Below, one piece after another: positions 54,809-63,218 of a stretch of DNA of 64,000 nucleotides (positions are counted from its first letter, which is position 1; each line of letters opens with the position of its first letter). The stretch lies in contig NZ_JACIGK010000010.1 of assembly GCF_014197915.1 (NCBI RefSeq), positions 1-64,000 on the forward strand. The letters are read 5' to 3'. The stretch is from Roseospira visakhapatnamensis (GTDB lineage Bacteria; Pseudomonadota; Alphaproteobacteria; Rhodospirillales; Rhodospirillaceae). The position numbers were made by a program, and so were the translations under genes. Under the pieces are notes generated by a model. That model had not been told where the DNA came from and did not search any database. It saw nothing but the letters and a program-made list of their open reading frames with translations.

Positions 54809-56197
54809 TCATCCGGTCCGCGCGTGTCGCGGCGCCGTCACCGCATGCCCTTGTGGAAAGCGCCATCGCTCGGCCATGACGACCACCAGCACGAAGATCT
54901 GGTTGGCCAGGTGGACGCGGCTCAGAAGCGCCGTTTCCATGAGGTTGTAGATCGCCAGCGTGACCAGCAGTGAAAAGGCGAAGGCCACCGCCGTCCAGGT
55001 CTCCCGATCACCCCGGGTGGCGATCATCAGGGACACCATGCGCGCCAGGCTCCGCCCCACCACGACCAGCAGCCCCACGAGGCCGGGCAGGCCGGCCTGC
55101 AGAAGGATGTCCAGGTAGCCGTTGTGGGCCTGGTTGATCACGCCCAGTTCCACCGAGGCCAGCCAGGACCGGGCCTCACGCAGCGGATCGTTCGCCGCCC
55201 CCACGTCCCAGAACGACCCGTAGCCGCTGCCCAGGATCGGGGCGTGGGTGATGTGGTCCCACACGAACGCCCAGATGTCGGTGCGCGAGGTGAACGTCGG
55301 GTCGCCCACCAGCACCTCCAGCATCTCCGGCGTGCCCCAGCCCAGAAGCCCCGAGACGAACAGGAACAGCGCCACCACCAGCGCGGCCGCCAGCACCAGC
55401 GCCACGCCGAGGATCCGGCCGAAGGACAGGCCGGCCGCCAGCGGCAGGACAAAGACCAGGAAAAGAGCCACCAGCCCCAGCGAGGTCTTGGAGCGGGTCA
55501 GCACCAGGAAGATCAGGAACAGCGCCAGGGTGGCCAGCGCCATCAGGGCGGCGCCCCGTGTCGGCGCCCGCAGCCCGACGAACACGAACAGCACCACGCC
55601 CATCATGCCGATCGCCCCGGCGATGTTCTTCTGCCCGTGCATGCCCGCAGCACCCAGTTCGGTCATGGCCAGATGCGGCACCACGAACACCGACACCAGA
55701 TCCACCAGGATGACGCCCTGAAAGCACAGGCCCATGACCCCCAGCACCTGCCAGGGCGACCGCGCGCCGCTGGCGATGCCCAGCGCGATCAGGTAGCCGA
55801 TGATCAGGAACGCCGTGCGCTTGAGGGTCAGGGCCGGAAACTCGGCCCAGGCGACGGAGGCCAGGAACCACGCGAGCGTCAGCGCCAGCGGCCACGTGCG
55901 GGCCAGCAGGTGCAGGGCCAGGTGGCGCCGCTCGATCAGAACGACCATGGACAGGCCCAGCATCGCCAGCATCAGCAGGGTGTCCAGCGAGCCCCCCTCC
56001 ACCGTCATGTCGCCGCCGATCTGCGCGGGCCAGGGGTCGGTGGGCACGAGCGTCGTCAAGGTAAAGGCCACCACCAGCAGCGCCAGCACCAGGGGCCGGT
56101 AGGGCGTGACCGCCTGGGCCACCGCCAGTTGGCCCAGGCTCCACGGCATGGGCGGTGGCTCCAGGGCCGCGATCGGGCGAGACGGGGGACGGGTCAT
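54809..56197 (-). CDS. O-antigen ligase/polymerase family membrane protein
   Basis: A 462-residue protein with about 11-12 predicted membrane helices. It carries a large periplasmic loop holding RTDIWAFVWDHITHAPILGSGYGSF and INQAHNGYLDILLQAGLPGL, the conserved Arg and His regions of the WaaL/Wzy superfamily. It would ligate or polymerise surface glycan units on the periplasmic side. It is the first gene of the minus-strand polysaccharide block, about 260 bp from the DUF6492 gene. Confidence 0.85.
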   Translation of the reverse strand: MTRPPSRPIAALEPPPMPWSLGQLAVAQAVTPYRPLVLALLVVAFTLTTLVPTDPWPAQIGGDMTVEGGSLDTLLMLAMLGLSMVVLIERRHLALHLLARTWPLALTLAWFLASVAWAEFPALTLKRTAFLIIGYLIALGIASGARSPWQVLGVMGLCFQGVILVDLVSVFVVPHLAMTELGAAGMHGQKNIAGAIGMMGVVLFVFVGLRAPTRGAALMALATLALFLIFLVLTRSKTSLGLVALFLVFVLPLAAGLSFGRILGVALVLAAALVVALFLFVSGLLGWGTPEMLEVLVGDPTFTSRTDIWAFVWDHITHAPILGSGYGSFWDVGAANDPLREARSWLASVELGVINQAHNGYLDILLQAGLPGLVGLLVVVGRSLARMVSLMIATRGDRETWTAVAFAFSLLVTLAIYNLMETALLSRVHLANQIFVLVVVMAERWRFPQGHAVTAPRHARTG

Positions 56198-56304
56198 GAC
56201 CGGTCTCTGATCCGGAGAAGGGGGACGGAGGCCCCGACGCCGTCAGCATGCCGCGTCGCGCGCGCCGGAGCAACGCGAGGACGGCACGTCCGGGTCCACC
56301 CGTT

Positions 56305-56328
56305 ACATTTCGAGAACCATAAAAATGT
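56305..56328. promoter_or_regulatory. Candidate ArsR operator
   Basis: ACATTT-N12-AAATGT, a perfect 6-bp inverted repeat 38 bases upstream of the arsR-arsC start, in an AT-rich spot within GC-rich DNA. The position fits autorepression; no better promoter elements were identified. Confidence 0.35.
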
Positions 56329-56365
56329 CACGCACGGCCGCGCGCGATGCGCATAAGATCGCGCC

Positions 56366-57235
56366 ATGACACCGACGCTGATCGCGACCCTGCTGGCCGC
56401 CCTGGCCGCCGAGCCCCGCGTGCGCGCCGTGCGCGCCATGGCGGCCGCCGGGGCCCGTGGCGTGAGCGCCGGCGATCTGGCGACGCTGTGCCGCGTGGCC
56501 CCGTCTACCATGTCGTTTCACCTGAACCACCTGCGGCTGGCCGGTCTGGTCGAAAACCGGCGCGAGGGCCGCGCGCTCCACTACATCGTCAACCTCGGCG
56601 CCCTGGAGGCGCTGGGAACCAGCCTGATGCGGGGCTTCGCGCCGGACGGCCACCCCGCCCCGTCGATGGAAGGACCGGCCGTGACCACGCCCGACACTCC
56701 CCTGAACGTCTTGTTCCTGTGCACCGGCAACTCGGCCCGCAGCCTGATCGCCGAAGCCGTCCTGGCGCATGCCGGCGCCGGCCGCTTCCGCGCGTTCTCG
56801 GCCGGATCGCATCCTCGCGGCGCGCCGCATCCCGAGGCCCTGGCCACGCTGCGGCGGGCGAGATACCCCACGGACGGCCTGCGCTCCAAGAGCTGGGACG
56901 AGTTCGCGACCGATGACGCGCCGGCCCTCGATTTCGTGTTCACGGTCTGCGACGCCGCCGCCGCCGAGACCTGCCCGGTCTGGCCGGGCCAGCCCGTGAC
57001 CGCGCACTGGGGGGTGCCCGACCCGGCCGCCTTCCAAGGCACCGAGGCGGCCACCGCCGCCGTGTTCAACGATACCCTGCGGATGCTGTCCAACCGCGTC
57101 CTTCTGTTCCTCAGCCTGCCCCTGGCATCGCTGGACCGGCTGAGCCTGCAACGGCGCGTCTCGGCGATCGGCGCCATGGCCCGCGATCCCCAGGCGACAG
57201 ACGCGCCGGCCCCCGCGAAGGCCCCCGGGACATGA
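56366..57235 (+). CDS. ArsR regulator fused to thioredoxin-type arsenate reductase
   Basis: A 289-residue fusion. Residues 1-95 are an ArsR winged helix ([26 protein letters not shown]). Residues 112-250 are a low-molecular-weight phosphatase-type ArsC with [13 protein letters not shown] (P-loop Cys-x5-Arg). [15 protein letters not shown] supplies the two further redox cysteines at the spacing of S. aureus ArsC. The ArsR part has only one Cys, so the usual As(III) sites are not evident. It overlaps the ACR3 gene by 4 bases. The product would both repress and reduce arsenate for export. Confidence 0.88.
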   Translation: MTPTLIATLLAALAAEPRVRAVRAMAAAGARGVSAGDLATLCRVAPSTMSFHLNHLRLAGLVENRREGRALHYIVNLGALEALGTSLMRGFAPDGHPAPSMEGPAVTTPDTPLNVLFLCTGNSARSLIAEAVLAHAGAGRFRAFSAGSHPRGAPHPEALATLRRARYPTDGLRSKSWDEFATDDAPALDFVFTVCDAAAAETCPVWPGQPVTAHWGVPDPAAFQGTEAATAAVFNDTLRMLSNRVLLFLSLPLASLDRLSLQRRVSAIGAMARDPQATDAPAPAKAPGT

Positions 57236-58302
57236 GCGGCGACGGCCCCGCCGACGACGGTAGCCTCGGCGTCTTCGGGCGGTTCCTGACGCTGTGGGTG
57301 GCCCTGGCCATGGCCGCCGGCGTGGCCCTGGGCACCGGGGTTCCGGGCCTGTTCGACGCGGTCGCTGCCCTGGAAGTGGCCCGCGTCAACCTGGTCGTGG
57401 GGGTGCTCATCTGGGTGATGATCTTCCCCATGATGGTCAACGTGGATCTGGCCAGCCTGGGGCACATAGGCGACCGGCCCAAGGGGCTGGTGATCACCTT
57501 GGTGGTCAACTGGCTCATCAAACCCTTCACGATGCTGGCCCTGGGCATTCTGTTCCTGGAGATCCTGTTCGCGGACCTGATCCCGGCGGACATGGCGCGC
57601 GCATATGTGGCCGGCCTGATCCTGCTGGGGGCCGCCCCGTGCACGGCCATGGTCTTCGTCTGGAGCCACCTGGCGCGGGGGGACCCCACCTACACCCTGG
57701 TTCAGGTGTCGGTGAACGACCTGATCCTGGTGCTGGCCTTCGCGCCGCTGGTCGCGCTCCTGCTGGGCGTCGCCGACGTGGACGTACCCTGGGAGACGCT
57801 GTTGCTGTCGGTGGGGTTGTACGTGGTCATCCCGCTGGCCGCCGGCCTCCTGGCGCGCCGGGTGCTGCTGGCGCGGGGCGGACCGGCGCGGGTGACCGCC
57901 TTCACCGAGGCGGTCAAGCCGGCCACGGTCCTCGGTCTGCTGGCCACCGTGGTGCTGCTGTTCGGCTTCCAGGGCACCGTGATCCTGACGCAGCCGCTGA
58001 CCATCGCCCTGATCGCCGTGCCGCTCCTGGTACAGGGCTACGGCATCTTCGCCGTGGCCTATGTCTGGGGATGGCTGTGGCGGGTGCCATTCGCGGTGGC
58101 CGCGCCGGCGGCCCTGATCGGCACGTCCAACTTCTTCGAATTGGCGGTGGCGGTGGCCATCGGCCTGTTCGGGCTCCAGTCCGGCGCCGCCCTGGCCACC
58201 GTGGTGGGCGTGCTGGTGGAGGTGCCGGTCATGCTGTCGCTGGTGGCCTTGACCCGGCGCACCCGGCACCTGTTCCCGGCGGGCGCGGCACGTCCGTCAT
58301 GA
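57232..58302 (+). CDS. ACR3-family arsenite efflux transporter
   Basis: A 356-residue permease with ten predicted helices. ACR3 features are visible: [19 protein letters not shown]-like [32 protein letters not shown] with the conserved Cys of helix 4, and [18 protein letters not shown] near the C-terminus with the conserved Glu. It extrudes arsenite produced by the ArsC half of the preceding gene, to which it is translationally coupled (ATGA overlap). It overlaps the convergent DUF3429 gene by 6 bases. Confidence 0.94.
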   Translation: MSGDGPADDGSLGVFGRFLTLWVALAMAAGVALGTGVPGLFDAVAALEVARVNLVVGVLIWVMIFPMMVNVDLASLGHIGDRPKGLVITLVVNWLIKPFTMLALGILFLEILFADLIPADMARAYVAGLILLGAAPCTAMVFVWSHLARGDPTYTLVQVSVNDLILVLAFAPLVALLLGVADVDVPWETLLLSVGLYVVIPLAAGLLARRVLLARGGPARVTAFTEAVKPATVLGLLATVVLLFGFQGTVILTQPLTIALIAVPLLVQGYGIFAVAYVWGWLWRVPFAVAAPAALIGTSNFFELAVAVAIGLFGLQSGAALATVVGVLVEVPVMLSLVALTRRTRHLFPAGAARPS

Positions 58303-58764
58303 GCCACTCACGACCTGGGCCATGGCCGTCAGCACCAGGCACAGGATCACGCCGCTGGTCAGCGCCAGGCGCAGCCCCAGCCACCAGCCGGGCACCAGGC
58401 GCATGTCGCGCATGCGCTTGTCCAGCACCAGTTGCCCCAGGAAGGCCAGCGCCAGCAGCGAGTACCCGTGCGGGCTGTTCAGGAACAGGGCCGACCAGCC
58501 CACCAGCGGCGGAAGGGCGCTGAGGGCGAACAGTTCGACGGCGTTCTCCTCCGTCAGGCGCTGGCTGACGGACGCCGCCACCCCCCAGACGATGCCGCCC
58601 AGAAACGACAGGATGAGCGCGCCATAGGTCAGCACGGCGAAGGCGGCGGTCTCGGCCAGCGGCGGGTGCCCCGCCCAGGACAGGCCGGCGCCGGCCAGAA
58701 AGGGCAACAGGCCGGCGGCACTCAACCAGACGACGGGGGCGGGAACGGGCGAACCGGAACGCAT
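58297..58764 (-). CDS. DUF3429 family membrane protein
   Basis: A 155-residue protein with four to five predicted membrane helices, including [20 protein letters not shown], the family-defining segment of DUF3429. Function unknown. AAGGAG about 10 bases before ATG 58764 supports the start (a TTG two codons earlier is possible). Its stop codon overlaps the end of the arsenite transporter gene on the opposite strand. Confidence 0.82.
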   Translation of the reverse strand: MRSGSPVPAPVVWLSAAGLLPFLAGAGLSWAGHPPLAETAAFAVLTYGALILSFLGGIVWGVAASVSQRLTEENAVELFALSALPPLVGWSALFLNSPHGYSLLALAFLGQLVLDKRMRDMRLVPGWWLGLRLALTSGVILCLVLTAMAQVVSGS

Positions 58765-58869
58765 GGGCAAGAGGCTCCTTGACGGGACGGGCCTTGGGAC
58801 ACAACCGACGATCCCGCCGGGCAGCCTAGAAGACTTCCGGCGCCCTGCCCATCCCGGATGGACGATGCC

Positions 58870-60369
58870 TCAGGGTCCGGCGGCGCTGGCCCGGGGGCCC
58901 GTCTCCAGCACCTCGCGGGCCACGCTCAGGGCGCGGCCCAGGCGATCCGGGCTCACCTCGGCGCCCAGGCACAGGCGCACCGCCTCGGGCGGCGCGCCCG
59001 ATCCCACGTGGAACGTGGAGGCCGCCAGGACGACGACACCGCGCGCCGCCACCGCGTCGCGGTAGGTCTCCGCCCGCCAGGGCGGCGGCAAGGGCAACCA
59101 GATGTGAAAGGCCCCCGGACCGCTGATCCAGGGCAGGCCGCGCAAGGCGGTCTCGGCCACCTGGCGGCGCGCGGCCACCGCCGTCCGCTGTGCCTGAATC
59201 AGGCGGTCCGCCTGCCCCCCGGCCATCCAGCGCGCGGCGATCTCCACCATCAGCGGCGGCGCCATCCACAGGCTGGCCCGCACCGACACCGCGAACCGCG
59301 CCCTGAGCGGCGTCGGCACCACCGCGAAACCCGTGCGCAGGCCGGGCGCCAGCACCTTGGAGGTCCCGGCCAGGAACAGCGTGCGTTCGGGGATCAGGGC
59401 GGCGATCGGCGGGGGCCGTTGGGGCGCCAGCAGGCCGTAGATGTCATCCTCGATCACCCACAGGTCGCGCCGCCGGGCAACCTCGGCCAGGGCCTCGCGG
59501 CGGGCCTGGGAAAACGTCAGCCCGAGCGGGTTTTGCAGCGTCGGCACGCAGAACAGCGCCCGCGCCCCGGTGCGTCGCGCCGCCGCGTCCAGCGAGTCGG
59601 GCACCAGGCCGTCGTCGTCCAGGGCCACGGGTTCCAGGGTCAGGCCCAGGCGTTCGGCCATCAGCTTCAGGCCGGGAAAGGTGAGCGACCCGCACAGCAC
59701 CGTCTCGCCCGGGCGGGTCAGGGTCATCAGCGACACCGTCAGGGCGTGCTGGACCCCGGCGGTGACCACCACCGAGCCGGGATCCGCCGGCAAGCCGGAG
59801 CGCGCGGCCCAGCGCGCCCCGGCCTCGCGATGATGGGGCATGCCGAGATCCGGCTGATAGGCCAAGAGCGACGCCAGGTCACGGGGATCGGCGGCCAGTT
59901 CGGTCAGGGTCTGGGCAAGAAGGGCCTCGGCCCCCACCGGCACCGGCAGGTTGGGGCCGAGATCCACCGTGCGCTCCTCGGCATCGGGGGTCGCGCACCA
60001 GGGGGTATCCGGCCGGACGGCGGTGAATCCTGGCCAGGGCATGTCCGCCCCATGGCCGGCCCCGACCAGGGCGGCGGCGTCGCGCCGCGTCGCCGGATCG
60101 GTCACGAAGGTGCCACGCCCCACCGTGCCCGTTACCAGGCCGCGCCGGCGCGCCTCGGCATAGGCCCGGGTGATGGTGGTGACCGTGACTCCCAGCGCCT
60201 CGGCCAGGTCCCGGTGGGTGGGCAGGCGCACTCCGGGGGTCAGCCGGCCGGCGGCGATATCGGTGGCCAGGGCATCGGCGATGGCCTGATAGACCGGTCC
60301 CTCGCCGGACAGGGCCGGCGGGCGCCATGGCGCGGAGAGGGTGCCCTGGGCGGCGGGGGCGTTGGTCAT
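58870..60369 (-). CDS. MocR-family regulator (GntR HTH plus aminotransferase domain)
   Basis: A 499-residue regulator. The GntR-type winged helix is at about 20-90 (RLPTHRDLAEALGVTVTTITRAYAEARRRG). A fold-type I aminotransferase-like domain with PLP-binding Lys in FLAGTSKVLAPGLRTGF follows. MocR proteins sense PLP with an amino acid and control neighbouring genes. It is divergent from phzF, the likely target. ATG 60369 gives a normal length; the frame is open upstream. Confidence 0.9.
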   Translation of the reverse strand: MTNAPAAQGTLSAPWRPPALSGEGPVYQAIADALATDIAAGRLTPGVRLPTHRDLAEALGVTVTTITRAYAEARRRGLVTGTVGRGTFVTDPATRRDAAALVGAGHGADMPWPGFTAVRPDTPWCATPDAEERTVDLGPNLPVPVGAEALLAQTLTELAADPRDLASLLAYQPDLGMPHHREAGARWAARSGLPADPGSVVVTAGVQHALTVSLMTLTRPGETVLCGSLTFPGLKLMAERLGLTLEPVALDDDGLVPDSLDAAARRTGARALFCVPTLQNPLGLTFSQARREALAEVARRRDLWVIEDDIYGLLAPQRPPPIAALIPERTLFLAGTSKVLAPGLRTGFAVVPTPLRARFAVSVRASLWMAPPLMVEIAARWMAGGQADRLIQAQRTAVAARRQVAETALRGLPWISGPGAFHIWLPLPPPWRAETYRDAVAARGVVVLAASTFHVGSGAPPEAVRLCLGAEVSPDRLGRALSVAREVLETGPRASAAGP

Positions 60370-60392
60370 GAGCGGGGCTCCGAGGGTAGTAG

Positions 60393-60436
60393 ATTGTACG
60401 TAGGACAATAAACGCATTGACAGGGTGACAATGTCA
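60393..60436. promoter_or_regulatory. Candidate MocR operator region
   Basis: Two inverted repeats lie between the divergent MocR and phzF genes: ATTGT-N7-ACAAT (60393-60409) and TGACA-N9-TGTCA (60418-60436). TTGACA occurs on both strands here (60417-60422 rightward, 60437-60432 leftward), which fits overlapping divergent promoters, although -10 matches are weak. Confidence 0.4.
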
Positions 60437-60560
60437 AGCACACTGAGACCATGGATCCGCCGTTTCCGGACGCGGACCCGTCCTCCCGGGCCGGCGCGGA
60501 TCCCCGGACCCGCCCGACGGCACACCCGATGCCGGCTCCCGTTCCCTTTCGGAGGCTCTC

Positions 60561-61448
60561 ATGCCCAGCCTGCCCCTGTTCCAGGTTGACGCCTTCGCCG
60601 ATCGTCCCTTCACCGGCAACCCGGCCGCCGTGGTGCCCTTGACGACCTGGCCGGACGACGCGCTGCTTCAGGCCATCGCCGCCGAGAACAACCTGTCGGA
60701 AACGGCCTTCCTGGTGCCCGAGACGGATCCGTCCGCCGACACCGACGACCATTTGCGCTGGTTCACCCCGACGGTGGAGGTGGACCTGTGCGGCCATGCG
60801 ACCCTGGCCGCCGCCTGGGTGGTGATGACCCAAATGCGGCCGGACACGCGCCGCGCGCGGTTCCGCACCCGCTCCGGCACGCTGACGGTGACGCGCGCCG
60901 AGGCCCGCGCCGACGCGGCCCTGTCCTTGGACGTCCCGGCACGACCGCCCCAGGCCGCGACCGCCCCACCGGACGGTCTGGCCGAGGCCCTGGGCGCGCC
61001 GCCGATCGAGGTCCTGGAGGCGCCCGAGGCCCTGCTGGCCGTGGTCGCCGACGCCGACACCGTGCGGGGATTGACGCCGGACATGCGCGCCCTGGCCCGG
61101 TTTCTGGGCGCGCGCTTCGCCATCGTCACGGCCCCGGCCGATCACCCGGGCGCCGACGACCCGGGCATCGACGACCCGGGCGCCGACGACTTCGTCTCCC
61201 GCGTCTTCGCCCCCGGCCATGACATCGACGAGGACCCCGTCACGGGCGCCGCCCATTGTACCCTGGCGCCCTACTGGGCGGCGCGGCTGGGCCGGCGGGA
61301 GGTCACGGGCTTCCAGGCATCGGCGCGCGGCGGCCGGGTCCGCTGCCGCCTGGCAGGCGACCGGGTCATCCTCTCCGGCACCGTGGTCCCCATCCTGTCC
61401 GGCCAGTTCACGCTTCCCGACGCCCCACCTGGAGTGCGCACGCCATGA
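60561..61448 (+). CDS. PhzF-family isomerase
   Basis: A 295-residue PhzF-like protein with the two-domain fold signature. It starts FQVDAFADRPFTGNPAAVV, has the catalytic Glu in NNLSETAFLV (about residue 46) and the second-domain DEDPVTGAAHCTLAPYW. Apart from the phenazine enzyme itself, most family members have unknown substrates. There are no other phenazine genes here, so phenazine synthesis is unlikely. GGAGG is 6 bases upstream of ATG 60561. The stop overlaps the next ATG. Confidence 0.9.
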   Translation: MPSLPLFQVDAFADRPFTGNPAAVVPLTTWPDDALLQAIAAENNLSETAFLVPETDPSADTDDHLRWFTPTVEVDLCGHATLAAAWVVMTQMRPDTRRARFRTRSGTLTVTRAEARADAALSLDVPARPPQAATAPPDGLAEALGAPPIEVLEAPEALLAVVADADTVRGLTPDMRALARFLGARFAIVTAPADHPGADDPGIDDPGADDFVSRVFAPGHDIDEDPVTGAAHCTLAPYWAARLGRREVTGFQASARGGRVRCRLAGDRVILSGTVVPILSGQFTLPDAPPGVRTP

Positions 61449-62458
61449 CGGCCCTCGCCCCCGTTCCCCCCATCGCCCGGCCCGCCGCGCTGGTCACCCG
61501 GACCGGCCTTGAGTCGGCCGCCGACCTGCTGGCCGGCCTGCTGCCGCCGACGCCGCAGATCGCCTGGCCGCTGCTGGCCGAGGCCTGCGGCTGCACGGTC
61601 TGGGTCAAGCACGAGAACCACAACCCCACCGGCGCCTTCAAGGTGCGCGGCGGCCTGGTCTACATGACGCACCTGCGCGCCGAGCGCCCGGGCCTGGCCG
61701 GGGTGGTGTCGGCCACGCGCGGCAACCACGGGCAGTCCGTGGCGCTGGCGGCGCGGCGCGTGGGGCTGACGGCCACCATCGTGGTGCCCCATGGCAACAA
61801 CCCGGAGAAGAACGCCGCCATGCGCGCCTATGGCGCGACCCTGGTGGAGCACGGCGACGACTTCATCGAGGCCGCCGCCCACGCCGAGAGCCTGGCCCGC
61901 GCCGAGGCCCTGCACATGGTGCCCCCGTTCCACCCCTGGCTGGTGGCCGGCGTCGGTACCTATGGCGTCGAGTTCCTGTCCGCCGTCCCCGACCTGGACG
62001 CCGTGTTCGTGCCCGTCGGCATGGGCTCGGGCATCTGCGGCCTGCTGTCGGCGCGCGATGCCCTGGGCCACAAGGCACGGGTCTATGGGGTGGTCAGCGA
62101 GACCGTGGACGCTTATCGTCGGTCGTTCCTGGCGGGCGGGCCGGTGGCCTGCGAGTCCGCCGACACCCTTGCCGACGGCATCGCCGTGCGCGTGCCCCGG
62201 GCCGAGCCCGTGGAGGCCATCTGCCGCGAGGTCGAGGACGTGCTGGTGGTCTCCGACGACGAGATCCTGGAGGCCATGGGGCTGATGTTCACCGCCACCC
62301 ACAACGCCGCCGAGGGCGCCGGGGCGGCGCCGCTGGCCGCCCTGCGGCGGTATGGCGCCGATCTGGGCCTGACCGGCAAGCGGGTGGGCCTGGTGCTGTC
62401 GGGCGGCAACGCCGACCGGGCGCTGTTCACCCGCGCGCTGGCCGCCGCGCCGGGGTGA
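61445..62458 (+). CDS. Threonine/serine dehydratase-like PLP enzyme
   Basis: A 337-residue fold-type II PLP enzyme without an ACT regulatory domain. It has the PLP Lys in KHENHNPTGAFKVRGG, VSATRGNHGQSVALAA (substrate loop), VPVGMGSGICG (phosphate-binding Gly loop) and VLSGGNAD near the C-terminus. It resembles catabolic threonine dehydratase; exact substrate (Thr, Ser or hydroxyaspartate) is not determinable. Translationally coupled to phzF (ATGA) and followed closely by alaX. Confidence 0.88.
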   Translation: MTALAPVPPIARPAALVTRTGLESAADLLAGLLPPTPQIAWPLLAEACGCTVWVKHENHNPTGAFKVRGGLVYMTHLRAERPGLAGVVSATRGNHGQSVALAARRVGLTATIVVPHGNNPEKNAAMRAYGATLVEHGDDFIEAAAHAESLARAEALHMVPPFHPWLVAGVGTYGVEFLSAVPDLDAVFVPVGMGSGICGLLSARDALGHKARVYGVVSETVDAYRRSFLAGGPVACESADTLADGIAVRVPRAEPVEAICREVEDVLVVSDDEILEAMGLMFTATHNAAEGAGAAPLAALRRYGADLGLTGKRVGLVLSGGNADRALFTRALAAAPG

Positions 62459-62480
62459 GGATCAAGACAGGACGAGGATC

Positions 62481-63194
62481 ATGACAGAAGAGCTGTTCCG
62501 CCAGGACGCCTACCTGAGAACCTGCGAGGCCACCGTCACCGCCGCCGGACCGCAGGGCATCCGGCTCGACCGGACGGTGTTCTACCCGCTCGGCGGCGGC
62601 CAGCCGGGCGACACCGGCCGGCTGGTGCTGGCCGGCGGCGACGCGGTGACGATCGTCGACACCCGCAAAGCGCCCGAGGGGGACGGCATCGTTCATGTGC
62701 CCGAGGACGGCGCCGCGCTGCCCGATGTGGGCGCGACGGTGACGGCGGAGATCGACTGGGAGCGCCGCCATCGCCTGATGCGCATGCACACCTGCCTGCA
62801 CCTGCTGTCCTCGCTGGTGGCCGGCGGCGTCACCGGCGGCAACGTGGGCGACGGCAAGGGGCGCCTCGACTTCGACCTGCCCGAGAAGACCGTGGACAAG
62901 GGGAGCCTGACCGAGGCCCTCACGGCCCTCATCGCCCGGGATGCCCCCGTCTCCATGCGCTGGATCACCGACGCGGAGCTGGACGCGCGCCCCGACCTGG
63001 TGCGCACCATGTCCGTCCAGCCGCCCCGGGGCGCCGGCACGGTGCGCCTCTTGGAGATCGACGGGATCGACCTGCAACCCTGCGGCGGCACCCATGTCGC
63101 CCGCACCGGCGAGATCGGCCCCGTCGTGGTCACCAAGATCGAGAAGAAGGGCAAGCACAACCGCCGCATCAACCTCGCGTTCGCCGAGGGGTAG
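62481..63194 (+). CDS. alaX: Alanyl-tRNA editing protein AlaX
   Basis: A 237-residue stand-alone editing protein that hydrolyses Ser- (or Gly-) tRNA-Ala. It has VFYPLGGGQPGDTG, the zinc motif H-x3-H-like RMHTCLHLLSS and the second metal segment CGGTHVARTGEIG, followed by KKGKHNRRINL. Length is typical. Lying 22 bp after a Ser/Thr dehydratase gene it probably shares the operon. Both enzymes deal with serine-type amino acids, which may explain the grouping. Confidence 0.92.
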   Translation: MTEELFRQDAYLRTCEATVTAAGPQGIRLDRTVFYPLGGGQPGDTGRLVLAGGDAVTIVDTRKAPEGDGIVHVPEDGAALPDVGATVTAEIDWERRHRLMRMHTCLHLLSSLVAGGVTGGNVGDGKGRLDFDLPEKTVDKGSLTEALTALIARDAPVSMRWITDAELDARPDLVRTMSVQPPRGAGTVRLLEIDGIDLQPCGGTHVARTGEIGPVVVTKIEKKGKHNRRINLAFAEG

Positions 63195-63218
63195 GGTCCG
63201 TCGACCATCACGGCGCGG

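Noticed and set aside
60561-61448. Phenazine biosynthesis cluster
   Set aside because: Only a PhzF-family member is present; no other phz genes, and most PhzF-like proteins are unrelated to phenazines.
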